From an uncultured Lachnospiraceae bacterium (GTDB taxonomy: Bacteria > Bacillota > Clostridia > Lachnospirales > Lachnospiraceae), in assembly GCA_900549995.1 (NCBI GenBank), contig URQQ01000001.1:124001-188000 (forward strand): a stretch of DNA of 64,000 nt, in the 5' to 3' direction. Under the pieces are notes generated by a model. That model ran no database searches and had not been told where the DNA came from. It saw only the letters and a list, made by a program, of their open reading frames with translations. Position numbers and translations under genes: made by a program. Positions 9,901 through 18,327 of this stretch are shown here, piece after piece. Within the stretch, counting starts at the first letter, position 1. Each line of letters starts with the position of its first letter.

Positions 9901-11266
9901 GGCAGACCGTGCATATCCGCAGAATGCCGGAACGACGATTACACTGAAGGGTTCTGTGAGCGCACTGTCATCAGCAGGGCTGACTTATGAGTATCTTTCT
10001 TATCAGAATGGTTACTGGAAGATGATTTCATCTTCGAAAACATTAGGGCCTGTGAAATGGACACCGCAGGACGGAGGAGATTATCTGCTTTGTTTCCAGG
10101 TGATCAAGAGTAATGGGCAGGTACTTCAGCAGTTTATGTCATATAATATCAAGGGTTCCTATGTGACAATCAAAGGCATCGACGTAGGAAAAATGGACGC
10201 TAACGGAAATATCTCCTTAAAGGCAAATGTAGATACAAATGCAGGCGGACTGAAATATCAGTTTAAATACTATGACCTGAAGAGCTGGTATAATATCACT
10301 GGTGTATCGACAAGCAACAAGGCGACGTGGAGTCCGAAGAAAGAGGGCGTCTATCTGCTGTATGTAGAAGTAACCACAAATGCCGGAAGGCAGTATACTT
10401 ATGCGGCGGGAACTGAGGTAAAGGACAGTATTAAAATTACCGGGTTTAAGACAAATTACAGTACACCTCAGAAAGTCAATACTCCAATTCAGCTGACAGG
10501 TACCGTAAGCGCATCGCTGAAAGACAATATGACATATGAGTATCTGGCATACATAAATGGGTACTGGAGCCTGATCTCTTCATCTAAGAAGGCGGGATCA
10601 GCTACATGGACTCCGACCAAGGATGGAGATTATCTCCTCTGTTTCCAGGTGATCAATAATGCGGGACGTACGGTACAGCAGTTTATGTCTTATTCCATCA
10701 CTCCGTATTATAATATTATGGGAACGACAACAACATCTGCAAAACAGATGGCTGCGTTCTTCATGGCAAACAACAGCAGTTATGACAAATATACAAAAGT
10801 GAGTGGATATAACGGTGTGCTGGCAAAAGGAGGCGCCAAGACAATCACAGAATTCTGCCAGATTTACATTGAGGAAGCCAAGGCAGAAGGTGTGAAGGCA
10901 GAAGTCGCATTTACCCAGGCAATGCTGGAGACCGGATTCCTGAAGTTTGGCGGAGATGTTAAGCCAGATCAGTATAACTTTGCCGGACTTGGAGCAACCG
11001 GAGGCGGTGTGGCAGGCAATTCATTTAAAGATGTAAGAACCGGCATCCGTGCGCAGATTCAGCATCTGAAATGTTATGCAAGTACGGAAGGATTGAAAAA
11101 TGCCTGTGTTGACCCGAGGTGGAGCAATTCCTTAAGAGGAAAGGCACCGTATGTAGAGTGGCTGAGTATTCCAAATAATCCGTATGGGACAGGCTGGGCA
11201 GCTGATGCAAAATATGCTGAAAAGATAGTAAGCTATATTACGAGTCTTCATATGCATACGCTTTAA
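6968..11266 (+). CDS. Secreted N-acetylmuramoyl-L-alanine amidase with eight repeats and a C-terminal glucosaminidase domain
   Basis: A 1432-residue exported wall hydrolase. Residues 1-27 are a signal peptide ending LAED. Residues 28-110 are Glu/Asn/Thr-rich linker. An Amidase_3 domain (about 300-503) has LDPGHD, the Glu of IREEV, the His of SFHLN and the catalytic Glu of LIEHGF. Residues about 510-1245 are eight domains of about 90 residues in alternating A/B types. The last 180 residues are an endo-beta-N-acetylglucosaminidase-type domain (AEVAFTQAMLETG, then YNFAGLGATGGG). Together these would cut both the peptide link and the glycan backbone of peptidoglycan. It follows the exporter genes with a short gap, suggesting co-expression with wall polymer assembly. 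The repeats resemble Y_Y_Y-type beta domains, possibly wall-binding (inference). Confidence 0.92.
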   Translation: MMKKCKRVLALILAVMLCCSTSIQVLAEDAVTGDYPAVSDQSQNGQEEGTTGNEENVPVADEQNPETNETPDADVNSGTGETPEVTGNPQENVNSEDNAVPESGEAATEKEAGQVQAVIDYAYVASSQVAINGEQNVVISLMDKNLDIASAVLEFQKEDGQSLETGMVQAVSGAILFKPVTDGLGVYTAKKLTYTAGDTVYTVDLVAEGVEASYEVKEQVDEENETGESADSEPALEDENDMQIAVADDAGNVTTVNSIEEGIEIVKEQNASETLNEKLESQPAEANPMQAYYRTARSGSNEVVIVLDPGHDATHAGAGNTTTGIREEVYTLSIAQACKEELQKYQGVKVYMTRNSAACPYPGTTSQNCNYNRVQYAKSVGADIYVSFHLNSGVSTAKGAEVYISNYSKYKEDSKEIANAILAELAALGLPSRGWKIDADDHDHGKYDDGNWQDDLSVIKNSVLNGFPGILIEHGFIGNTSDAAIIKNKYKEIGKADAKALAEKLGLGTSSVKINGITGGTLNDKGQTTLTANVTSSDKNLKYQFQYYYNGGWYDVAGVTTKNAVTWAPPAAGNYVVNLYVWDSNGKQYSYNCAVEAKANTNTVKIPKITGFTSGKKAPQLLGTTISLTGKVDNKESGSSYEYLAYDGKNWSMISSSKTLGTVNWKPTAVKSYLLCFQVIRSNGQVLQEFMPYEITEPSVKINGITVGSMNSKGEIPLSANVTSSDPGLKYKFMAYDLKYWHDISGVTTSKSTVWKPSGEGTFLLYLEVTGSSGKVTTYSAGYVVNLPAKITGFSADRAYPQNAGTTITLKGSVQAPNTAGFTYEYLAYDGHAWSMISSSKTLGSAKWTPKDGGDYLLCFQVVKSTGAVIQQFIGYNIKGAQVNIKGINVGSLNSQSKIPLSVNIDTNQSGLKYKFMAYDLKYWYNISESTTSKSAVWAPPKEGVYLLYVEVTTPGGKVYTYAQGHEVKMPVKITGFSADRAYPQNAGTTITLKGSVSALSSAGLTYEYLSYQNGYWKMISSSKTLGPVKWTPQDGGDYLLCFQVIKSNGQVLQQFMSYNIKGSYVTIKGIDVGKMDANGNISLKANVDTNAGGLKYQFKYYDLKSWYNITGVSTSNKATWSPKKEGVYLLYVEVTTNAGRQYTYAAGTEVKDSIKITGFKTNYSTPQKVNTPIQLTGTVSASLKDNMTYEYLAYINGYWSLISSSKKAGSATWTPTKDGDYLLCFQVINNAGRTVQQFMSYSITPYYNIMGTTTTSAKQMAAFFMANNSSYDKYTKVSGYNGVLAKGGAKTITEFCQIYIEEAKAEGVKAEVAFTQAMLETGFLKFGGDVKPDQYNFAGLGATGGGVAGNSFKDVRTGIRAQIQHLKCYASTEGLKNACVDPRWSNSLRGKAPYVEWLSIPNNPYGTGWAADAKYAEKIVSYITSLHMHTL
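8498..10705 (+). repeat. Eight alternating ~90-codon repeats inside the amidase gene (4 x A-B)
   Basis: Type A units begin around V-K-I-N-G-I / V-N-I-K-G-I and contain L-K-Y-x-F and a Trp-rich strand. Type B units begin K-I-T-G-F and contain Y-E-Y-L-x-Y, M-I-S-S-S-K and Y-L-L-C-F-Q-V. The order is A1 B1 A2 B2 A3 B3 A4 B4. At DNA level B2 and B3 share a nearly identical stretch (9351-9400 and 9900-9949), 549 bases apart, which implies recent duplication or gene conversion. Confidence 0.88.
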
Positions 11267-11340
11267 TCTGACGGCCCTTCGCAAAGGTAAGGTATAAATA
11301 AAGATATCTATTTTGATAGTAGTAAGGGGCGAGAAATATT

Positions 11341-12048
11341 ATGAAGAATAAAATGAGGATCATTATATTTAGTTTGGTGCTGACGCTTGCAGCGTTTACC
11401 GGCTGCGGAAATGAGAAAAAAGCGGCCGGTACAGTGACGGACAAAGAGCAGACATCTTCCGGTAAAACAGATTCAGAAAAAAAACCGGATGAAGAATCGA
11501 AAGATAAAGCAGCAGATGAGAAAGACAATGAAGATCAGAATAACCAGCAGTCTCAGGAGCAAAAAGAGGATACTGAAAACAAAGAGCCTTCTGATACAGC
11601 CGAAGGCGGGCAGGATTCTGAACCATCAGAGGATCAGCTGCAGTCTATGGAAGAGATCGCGGCGGAGGGGCAGAAAGATGTAGAGATTTATTCCTCCAAT
11701 GATGATGCCGATGGGCTGAAAAAGACGACAATCACAATTTCCCAGCTGACACCGGAAGGACTTCTGAATGAACTTGTAAGCAGGGGCGTAGTGACCGGGG
11801 ATATCCAGGTTATCAGCTGCAAGGAAGTCATGGTAGATGGAGAGAAGGCCCTGGATCTGGATTTGTCAAAGAGTTTTGAAACATATCTCAATTCGATGGG
11901 AACTGCCGGTGAGCGGATCACTGTTCAAAGTATATGTAACACCTATTTGAATGCATTTCAATGTGAGAAAATACGTTTGACAGTGGAAGGCCAGTCACTT
12001 GCGACAGGACATGCAGAATATCCGGGATATTTGGGATTTTTTGAGTAG
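11341..12048 (+). CDS. GerMN-domain lipoprotein
   Basis: A 235-residue predicted lipoprotein. The N-terminus is a lipoprotein signal with lipobox FTGC (Cys about residue 21), so it should be anchored on the outer face of the membrane. Residues about 25-105 are a Lys/Glu/Asp/Gln-rich linker. Residues about 115-235 match the GerMN fold (VEIYSSNDDADGL, then LLNELVSRGV, then LDLSKSFETYL). GerMN domains occur in the spore protein GerM and in lipoproteins that associate with the wall. The position between a wall hydrolase and rhamnan genes favours a wall-related role over germination, but that is inference. A bidirectional terminator follows. Confidence 0.82.
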   Translation: MKNKMRIIIFSLVLTLAAFTGCGNEKKAAGTVTDKEQTSSGKTDSEKKPDEESKDKAADEKDNEDQNNQQSQEQKEDTENKEPSDTAEGGQDSEPSEDQLQSMEEIAAEGQKDVEIYSSNDDADGLKKTTITISQLTPEGLLNELVSRGVVTGDIQVISCKEVMVDGEKALDLDLSKSFETYLNSMGTAGERITVQSICNTYLNAFQCEKIRLTVEGQSLATGHAEYPGYLGFFE

Positions 12049-12065
12049 CCAAAAGAATCGTTAGA

Positions 12066-12113
12066 ATAAAAAATGTCAGAGTCAATGAAAATCCATTGGC
12101 TCTGACATTTTTT
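12066..12113. terminator. Bidirectional intrinsic terminator
   Basis: A 17-base stem (12071-12087 with 12094-12110, one G-T pair, six-base loop) has A-runs on the left and T-runs on the right. It can stop transcription both from the lipoprotein gene and from the convergent glycosyltransferase gene. Confidence 0.88.
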
Positions 12114-12131
12114 GCATCGGAAGAGTTGGGG

Positions 12132-13340
12132 TTAAGAAGACCTGCCGCCTTTTAACTTGTCCAGTATCAAACGGATGGGGCGGGTGAGTTTCCAGCATGC
12201 GGAATTCTGAAGTGTGTTCAGCTGATATGCCGTCTCTTCCAGTGAAGCATTGGTGGAAGAAAGTGCCTGGCGGAGAGATGAAATTTCTTCATTTAATGAA
12301 GGTATCATCTCGAGGTGTTCCTTCAGATAATGATCATAGTATAAATGGACACCATTCCATTTATAATATTCAATAGGTGTAAAATCATAGTTTTTTTCAA
12401 GAAGCTCAGCAGAGTCAGGCCTGTAAAGCAGCCGTTCCAGGCGGAGAAGTCCGATGACCGGATCAGATGTAGCGGGAAACTGGTCATTGCAGAGCAGGAA
12501 CGCTTTTTCACATTCGAGTTCTTCCGGAGCGGAGGAGTCCGTATTCCGAAACATGGAACGGAAAGTGCGGGTAAATAATTCATCTGGCATCTGATCGAAA
12601 AACCGGCTCCGGATCATCATAAATTCATTATAAAACCGGGTCATATCAACTTCATCACTGGAGCTGGTATTTTTCAGTTCGGAATTAATAAAACGTCTCA
12701 GGGCCACAAGAGGTTCTTCAATCACGTGAATCTGACAGTACAGGGAAGCCCGTATCCAATAGTCAAAGTCATGTGCCTGGCGGTAAGCCAGATGAAACCT
12801 GCCGATCTGCCGCATTAATGAAGTTTCCATTAACACAGAAGAGTGACAGAGATTGTTGCCGATGAAAAAGAAAAAGCGGAGCCATTCTTCCTGGGTCATT
12901 GTATGAGAACGGTAGAGGTCAAACAGGGCCTTTTCCGAATCATTCACGATCGTCCCGTTCTGGTCGATCAGATCAATCCAGGAAAAACAGATTCTGCAGT
13001 CTTTGGCAGATTGTATAAAATGAAGCTGCTTTTCCAGCTTGTCAGGATACCAGAGGTCATCACTGTCAATTCTTGCAAGATATTCCCCTTTTACTTTTTG
13101 AAAACCAAAGTTTGTAGCATGACAGATGTGCCGGTTTACCGGCTGCGGATAATATTCAATCCGGGAATCAGCAAGAGAATATTTTTCTATAATTTCCCGT
13201 GAATGGTCTGTAGAGCCGTCGTCTACAATGATAAATTGAATATTCTGGTGCGTCTGGGATAATACACTTTCAATTGCTTCACCGATGTGTCCTTCATGGT
13301 TATAATTCACCATAAGAACGCTGATAAGCGGCAGAGACAT
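12132..13340 (-). CDS. Family 2 glycosyltransferase
   Basis: A 402-residue cytoplasmic GT2 enzyme. The N-terminal GT-A domain reads ISVLMVNYNHEGHIGEAIES, followed by IIVDDGSTD and the metal-binding ARIDSDDLW. The C-terminal portion has a short coiled-coil-like stretch (LNEEISSLRQALSSTNASLEE). No membrane helices are visible. It probably adds a sugar to the wall polysaccharide; the donor is unknown. The start ATG is preceded on its strand by GAGGAGG. It is transcribed against its neighbours and stands between a bidirectional terminator and a divergent promoter region, so it is an independent unit. Confidence 0.9.
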   Translation of the reverse strand: MSLPLISVLMVNYNHEGHIGEAIESVLSQTHQNIQFIIVDDGSTDHSREIIEKYSLADSRIEYYPQPVNRHICHATNFGFQKVKGEYLARIDSDDLWYPDKLEKQLHFIQSAKDCRICFSWIDLIDQNGTIVNDSEKALFDLYRSHTMTQEEWLRFFFFIGNNLCHSSVLMETSLMRQIGRFHLAYRQAHDFDYWIRASLYCQIHVIEEPLVALRRFINSELKNTSSSDEVDMTRFYNEFMMIRSRFFDQMPDELFTRTFRSMFRNTDSSAPEELECEKAFLLCNDQFPATSDPVIGLLRLERLLYRPDSAELLEKNYDFTPIEYYKWNGVHLYYDHYLKEHLEMIPSLNEEISSLRQALSSTNASLEETAYQLNTLQNSACWKLTRPIRLILDKLKGGRSS

Positions 13341-13416
13341 AATAGAACCTCCTCATATAATAGATAAAAATATTATATCAACTAATGAAAAAAAAGGCTA
13401 TGAAATTTTACGATAT

Positions 13417-13445
13417 TTGCCTTTTAAATAGCTCTTTGCTATAAT
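13417..13445 (+). promoter_or_regulatory. Predicted sigma-A-type promoter for first rgpF-like gene
   Basis: TTGCCT at 13417-13422, a 17-base spacer and a perfect TATAAT at 13440-13445. Initiation near 13452 would leave almost no leader for the TTG at 13457, which supports the ATG at 13478 as the translation start. Confidence 0.72.
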
Positions 13446-13477
13446 ACTGGTATTGTTTGATTGGAGAAAAAAGGAAG

Positions 13478-15307
13478 ATGAGAATAAAAAGTCAAAAAGC
13501 CAAAAGGCTTGCGGTTTACTTTTTCAGTGATCCGGGAGGCATTGTAGATGCGTATGTGCCATGTCTTCTGAACGATCTGACAGAGAATGTGGATGTGTGC
13601 TGCATTGTGTGTTCCGGGAATACGCAGGAGCAGGGGAAAAAAATGCTTGGACAGTTTGGTGAGGTGATTATAAGCAGTGCAAAATCAAATCAGGCTGCCT
13701 ATAAGGAAGGCTTGAAGTATATAGGATGGGAAAAGTCCGGCACATTCGATGAAATTATATTGCTTGATCATACGATCATGGGGCCGGTATACCCTCTGAA
13801 AGAAACGTTTCAGAAAATGTCGGAAAAAGAAACGGATTTTTGGAGCGTAACCCAATATTTTTCTGAGACAGCAGAGAACATGAAGAAAAGAAGGGATTAT
13901 ATTGGTCTGGAATTTGTTGTCTGCAGGCAGCCAATGATACAAAGTGATGCGTTTAAGGGATACTGGGATTCCGTAGAAGAAGATCCAAAGAAGGGGACAG
14001 CCAAAGAACGGAGCAGGGAATTTACAGAATATTTTGTTTCCAGAGGTTTTAATTTTGACACCTCTGCGGGAATGGAGGAATTCAGGGAGCTTACGGAAGA
14101 TCCTCTGCTGATGTTTCCAAAGAAAATGGTTGCTGTCAAAAGATGCCCTGTTTTCCGTATTCAAAATTTCACATATCCGCCGGCTTCCTACCTGAGAAAT
14201 ACGGCGGGGGAGCAGACAAGTGAGTTATATAATTATGTAAAAGACAAGACAGATTATGATGAGAATCTGATATGGGACAAAATTCTAAGGGAAGAGCATC
14301 AGTCTGATATTGTGAAAAACCTGAATCTGGTTTATCCTCTGTCGGAGAGGATAAAAATAGAAGGAGAAGAGATCAAGGGGCTCAAAAAAGTTCTTGTCAT
14401 GCATCTTTATTTTGAAGACCTTCTGGAGGAGTCTCGCCGATACGCGGAGGCGATGCCGCCAGACAGTGACCTGTATATCACTACCAGCAGTGAGAAGAAA
14501 AAGGAGGCTGTTCTGGAAGTATTTCGGGACTTTCCATGCAACAGGCTGGAGGTCAGAGTCATTGAGAACAGAGGACGTGATGTCAGCAGCCTGCTGACCG
14601 GGGTCAAAGATGTAATTATGAATTATGATCTGGCATGTTTTGTCCATGATAAGAAAACGACACAGTTGAAGCCTGGAACGATCGGAGCGTCTTTCGGACA
14701 TAAATGCCTGGAAAATACATTGTCCGGGAAAATCTACGTAGAGAATATTATCCGCACATTCCAGAAAAATCCAAGGCTTGGAATACTCTCTCCCCCCGAA
14801 CCAAACCACAGTGTGTATTTTACTACCATCGGAGGAGAGTGGGGGCCAAATTATGAGGTGACAGCATCGCTTGCCAAGAAACTTGGACTTACAGTACCGA
14901 TTTCTGAAGAAAAGCCCCCGGTCTGTCCGATGGGCACGATGTTCTGGTTCCGCCCCAAAGCGATGGAGCCGCTTTACAGGGCGGACTGGGAGTATACGGA
15001 CTTTCCCCCGGAGCCGAATAAGGCGGATGGCTCACTGCTCCATGCGGTGGAAAGAATATATCCATATATTGTGCAGCAGAGCGGTTATTATCCGGGGATT
15101 GTAATGACAGATGCCTGTATGGCGGTGGAATATTCTAATCTGCGTTATTATACAAGAGAGTATAATAAAATCATGCTGAATCTCGGTATTGGGCCTTATC
15201 AGGATGAAATGTGTGCTGAGCTTGACCAGAGGCTTTCCAGGTTTTTAAAGATCGGAAATCTTTTAAAGATGATTGCTGGAAGAATTTTTCGTAACTTGCT
15301 ATTTTAA
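13478..15307 (+). CDS. RgpF-family rhamnan synthesis protein (copy 1)
   Basis: About 609 residues of the rhamnan synthesis protein F family, associated with assembly or modification of rhamnose-glucose wall polysaccharides in streptococci and relatives. Hallmarks are the opening RLAVYFFSDPGGIVDAYVP, and a C-terminal half with HLYFEDLLEES, NRGRDVSSLL, CFVHDKK and GTMFWFRPKAM. It is about 600 residues, like its tandem neighbour, with which it aligns end to end. An in-frame TTG at 13457 is possible, but the promoter position and GGAG at 13463-13466 favour ATG 13478. It ends while the next promoter is already under way (15296-15324). The family call is firm; the exact chemistry is not established here. 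Confidence 0.9.
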   Translation: MRIKSQKAKRLAVYFFSDPGGIVDAYVPCLLNDLTENVDVCCIVCSGNTQEQGKKMLGQFGEVIISSAKSNQAAYKEGLKYIGWEKSGTFDEIILLDHTIMGPVYPLKETFQKMSEKETDFWSVTQYFSETAENMKKRRDYIGLEFVVCRQPMIQSDAFKGYWDSVEEDPKKGTAKERSREFTEYFVSRGFNFDTSAGMEEFRELTEDPLLMFPKKMVAVKRCPVFRIQNFTYPPASYLRNTAGEQTSELYNYVKDKTDYDENLIWDKILREEHQSDIVKNLNLVYPLSERIKIEGEEIKGLKKVLVMHLYFEDLLEESRRYAEAMPPDSDLYITTSSEKKKEAVLEVFRDFPCNRLEVRVIENRGRDVSSLLTGVKDVIMNYDLACFVHDKKTTQLKPGTIGASFGHKCLENTLSGKIYVENIIRTFQKNPRLGILSPPEPNHSVYFTTIGGEWGPNYEVTASLAKKLGLTVPISEEKPPVCPMGTMFWFRPKAMEPLYRADWEYTDFPPEPNKADGSLLHAVERIYPYIVQQSGYYPGIVMTDACMAVEYSNLRYYTREYNKIMLNLGIGPYQDEMCAELDQRLSRFLKIGNLLKMIAGRIFRNLLF

Positions 15308-15324
15308 GATGAGTTTGATATAAT
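15296..15324 (+). promoter_or_regulatory. Predicted sigma-A-type promoter for second rgpF-like gene
   Basis: TTGCTA at 15296-15301, a 17-base spacer and TATAAT at 15319-15324. The -35 box lies inside the last codons of copy 1. The -10 and downstream bases (TATAATACTG) are the same as those of the copy 1 promoter, so promoter and gene appear to have been duplicated together. Confidence 0.72.
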
Positions 15325-15374
15325 ACTGCTGTTATTGAGAAATCTGGAATTGAATGATAAAGAAGAGGATTAAA

Positions 15375-17294
15375 ATGATAATTAATAGACAGAATGCAAG
15401 AAGAATGGCCGTCTACTTCTTTTTTGACAAACATGGAGATGTGGATGGATACGTTCCGTATTTTCTGGAAGATTTGAAAAAAAATGTAGAAGAAATACTG
15501 ATTGTCTGCAATGGAAAACTGACTGAGGAAGGGAAGACTACCCTTGAGAAATATGGAAATGTTATGGTCAGGGAGAATGAAGGACTTGACGTATGGGCGT
15601 ATAAGGAAGGAATGGCTTCCTATGGATGGGAAAAACTTTCTCAGTATGATGAAGTAATACTTTTAAACAGCACGATCATGGGACCTTTGTATCCTCTTGC
15701 AGAGACATTTAAGAAGATGGACCAGAAGGACCTGGATTTCTGGGGAATTACAGAGTTCTTCCAGTTTGACGGAGATCCGTTTGGAACATGTACTTATGGA
15801 TATATTCCGGATCATATCCAGTCCCATTTTATCGCATGCAGAAGTTCACTTGTGAACAGTGAAGCATTTCATAAGTATTGGGATGAAATGCCAAAGATCC
15901 GTGATTATAATGATTCTGTCGGCATACATGAGACTGCGTTTACGAAACATTTTGCCGATCTGGGATTTCAATGGGCATTATCCGTTGATATGGAGGATTT
16001 AAGAGAATACAACGGCAACCCGATCATGATGTGCCCTAAGAAGCTGGTTCAGGAAAGAAGATGTCCGATCTTTAAGAGAAGAAGCTTTTTCCATACAATT
16101 ACAGATTATCTGCGCAATACGACAGGGGAACAGACAAGCGAACTGTACGAATATATCCGCTATCATACAGATTATGATGTAAATATGATCTGGGATACAA
16201 TCCTGAAAAATTATAATCAGTACGATATTGTCAAAGATCTGAATCTTGTCTATGTTCTGCCAACGAATATTGAAGATGAAAAACGGACAGAGAAGCAGCT
16301 TGAGGAATTTAAAGTCGCTCTGATCATGCATTTATATTTTGAAGACCTGCTGGATGAATCGTATTACTATGTATCTTCCATGCCGCCGCAGTCGGATATT
16401 TATATTACGACGGATTCGGAAGAGAAAAGGCAGGCGATTCTTGAGAAGTTTAAGGATCTTCCATGTAATAAGCTGGAAGTACGTCTTGTGAAGAACAGAG
16501 GACGCGATGTCAGTGCTCTGATGGTGGGGACGAAAGATATTGTCATGGATTATGATCTTGTATGTTTTGCCCATGATAAGAAGACCGGTCAGGTGACTCC
16601 GGGAACAGTCGGAGCATCCTTTGGTTACAAATGCTTTGAGAATACGCTGTCAAATCAGGCGTATGTGTCAAATGTGATCAATACATTTATTGAAAATCCA
16701 AGACTGGGGCTGTTGTCACCTCCGGAACCGAATCACGGAGATTTCTTCCCGACCATCGGAATGGAATGGGGAGCCAATTACGAGGTTACAAAGCAACTTG
16801 CAGACGACCTGGGACTTACGGTGCCCATTTCCGGAGATAAACCTCCGATTGCCCCGTTTGGGTCTATGTTCTGGTTCCGTCCAAAGGCAATGAAACCTCT
16901 TTATGACAAGGACTGGGAATATGAGGATTTTCCGGAGGAACCGCTTGGGTTCGACGGTACAATCTCACATGCAATCGAGAGGATCCGGCCGTACATCGTG
17001 CAGCAGTCTGGATATTATCCTGCGATAGGTATGACGGATAAGTTTGCGGCAATCGAATATAATAATCTTCGTTTTTATGTAAGATGTTATAATCAGGTGC
17101 TGTTAAACAAAGGGATTGGTCCATACCAGGATGAGATGACAATGCGGATGTCTGATTATCTGAATGCACAGATGTCAACAAAGTTTCTGATAAAACTGAC
17201 AATTAAGAGAATTCTGAGGAAAATACTTCCGTGGAGTGTTTATGATGCCGGCGGCAAGGTAAAAAGAAAAATCCGGGGGCAGGAAGAAGCATAA
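15375..17294 (+). CDS. RgpF-family rhamnan synthesis protein (copy 2)
   Basis: About 639 residues, clearly paralogous to the preceding gene along its whole length: RRMAVYFFFDKHGDVDGYVP at the start, then HLYFEDLLDES, NRGRDVSALM, CFAHDKK and GSMFWFRPKAM. It is slightly longer, with a basic C-terminal tail (KVKRKIRGQ). ATG 15375 follows an AGAGGATT site and gives a start aligned with copy 1; the in-frame ATG at 15354 lacks this. Retention of two diverged copies with separate promoters suggests two different glycan substrates or linkages (inference). A strong terminator overlaps its stop. Confidence 0.9.
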   Translation: MIINRQNARRMAVYFFFDKHGDVDGYVPYFLEDLKKNVEEILIVCNGKLTEEGKTTLEKYGNVMVRENEGLDVWAYKEGMASYGWEKLSQYDEVILLNSTIMGPLYPLAETFKKMDQKDLDFWGITEFFQFDGDPFGTCTYGYIPDHIQSHFIACRSSLVNSEAFHKYWDEMPKIRDYNDSVGIHETAFTKHFADLGFQWALSVDMEDLREYNGNPIMMCPKKLVQERRCPIFKRRSFFHTITDYLRNTTGEQTSELYEYIRYHTDYDVNMIWDTILKNYNQYDIVKDLNLVYVLPTNIEDEKRTEKQLEEFKVALIMHLYFEDLLDESYYYVSSMPPQSDIYITTDSEEKRQAILEKFKDLPCNKLEVRLVKNRGRDVSALMVGTKDIVMDYDLVCFAHDKKTGQVTPGTVGASFGYKCFENTLSNQAYVSNVINTFIENPRLGLLSPPEPNHGDFFPTIGMEWGANYEVTKQLADDLGLTVPISGDKPPIAPFGSMFWFRPKAMKPLYDKDWEYEDFPEEPLGFDGTISHAIERIRPYIVQQSGYYPAIGMTDKFAAIEYNNLRFYVRCYNQVLLNKGIGPYQDEMTMRMSDYLNAQMSTKFLIKLTIKRILRKILPWSVYDAGGKVKRKIRGQEEA

Positions 17295-17340
17295 AAATCA
17301 GGGGTTCCAAAGTTATATGACTTTGGAACCCCTGATTTTT
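17293..17340. terminator. Perfect bidirectional intrinsic terminator
   Basis: A perfect 21-base inverted repeat (17293-17313 and 17320-17340) with a six-base loop. A/T runs at the stem base serve both strands, separating rgpF copy 2 from the convergent glycosyltransferase. Confidence 0.93.
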
Positions 17341-17346
17341 ATGATA

Positions 17347-18327
17347 CTATTCAAAAAGTTTCCGGTTGAGCCAGTCAGCTGCATAAGCAAACGTGTGAAG
17401 AATCAATTCGGCTTCAATCCGAATATAATTTGGAATGTGGCGGACCTGAAACGGAACTTTTTCACATTTGTGTAAAGTCCGTATCCCCTCAGCTAATCCG
17501 TCCAGATAGTCTTTTCCGAATCCGTTTTTGAAAAAGAAAAGTGATTTCACCGCAAATCCGGCGATCAGGGGCAGTGAATTCAGGAGGAGAACGGGAAAAG
17601 GCATATTTTTGTAATTCAGGTAAATACTATTTCTTGCAGAGAGTTTTACTTTAAATGTATTGTATTTAGAACCGCTTGTCCCGCTGCCGACATGATATAC
17701 ATGAGCGGCCGGCGCATAACAGTTCTGATATCCATAGATTTTGGCACGGTAGCCGATATCAATATCCTCCAGGTAGGCGAAATGATGCTCGTCAAAATAT
17801 CCGATTTCTTCAAAAACACTTCTGCGGTAGATCGCGGCACCGGCACAGGCCGAAAACACTAACCCCGGGCGCGTGTAATTTTTTACGGATCTGCCGGCAC
17901 CCCGGCATACCCCCCAGCCAACGAGTGTATAAAGGTCCCCGGCGCTGTCGATGAGTTCCGGGTGATACATCTGAATCATTTTGCTGCTGACAGAGAAGAT
18001 CCGGCTGGAACTTTCGACCGCCCGGATCAGTTCCCCTACATAATGCGGTTCCACGACGGTGTCATTGTTGAGAAGAATGACGTAAGGAGTGGAGGCATGC
18101 TGGATTCCGACATTCACCGCCCTGCTGAACCCATAGTTTTGGTCCAGTGCAATTACCTCCACAGAGGGGTAGGTTTCTTCCATATATTCAAGGCTGCCGT
18201 CAGACGAGGCATTATCTACAACAAGGATCTGGAAATCTTTACACTGCTGTTTTTCCAGGGATTCCAGACATGGTTTCATAAAATGTTTTCCATTATAATT
18301 GGGAATGATGATGGTTACTTTCTTCAT
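17347..18327 (-). CDS. Family 2 glycosyltransferase (rhamnosyltransferase-like)
   Basis: A 326-residue GT2 enzyme of the WbbL/RfbF-like group: VTIIIPNYNGKHFMKPCLES, LVVDNASSDGS, the metal/donor region ILLNNDTVVEP, and the acceptor-side DEHHFAYLEDIDIGYRAK. The last 90 residues are partly hydrophobic and may touch the membrane. Rhamnosyl transfer is plausible given rmlBCD in the locus but is not proven by sequence. Its start is preceded on its strand by AGGAGATAACT. Transcribed alone, convergent with rgpF copy 2. Confidence 0.9.
   Translation of the reverse strand: MKKVTIIIPNYNGKHFMKPCLESLEKQQCKDFQILVVDNASSDGSLEYMEETYPSVEVIALDQNYGFSRAVNVGIQHASTPYVILLNNDTVVEPHYVGELIRAVESSSRIFSVSSKMIQMYHPELIDSAGDLYTLVGWGVCRGAGRSVKNYTRPGLVFSACAGAAIYRRSVFEEIGYFDEHHFAYLEDIDIGYRAKIYGYQNCYAPAAHVYHVGSGTSGSKYNTFKVKLSARNSIYLNYKNMPFPVLLLNSLPLIAGFAVKSLFFFKNGFGKDYLDGLAEGIRTLHKCEKVPFQVRHIPNYIRIEAELILHTFAYAADWLNRKLFE

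Noticed and set aside
8498..10705. CRISPR-like repeat array in the amidase gene
   Set aside because: The repeats are about 270 bases, in frame, and translate into beta-domain modules; there are no spacers.
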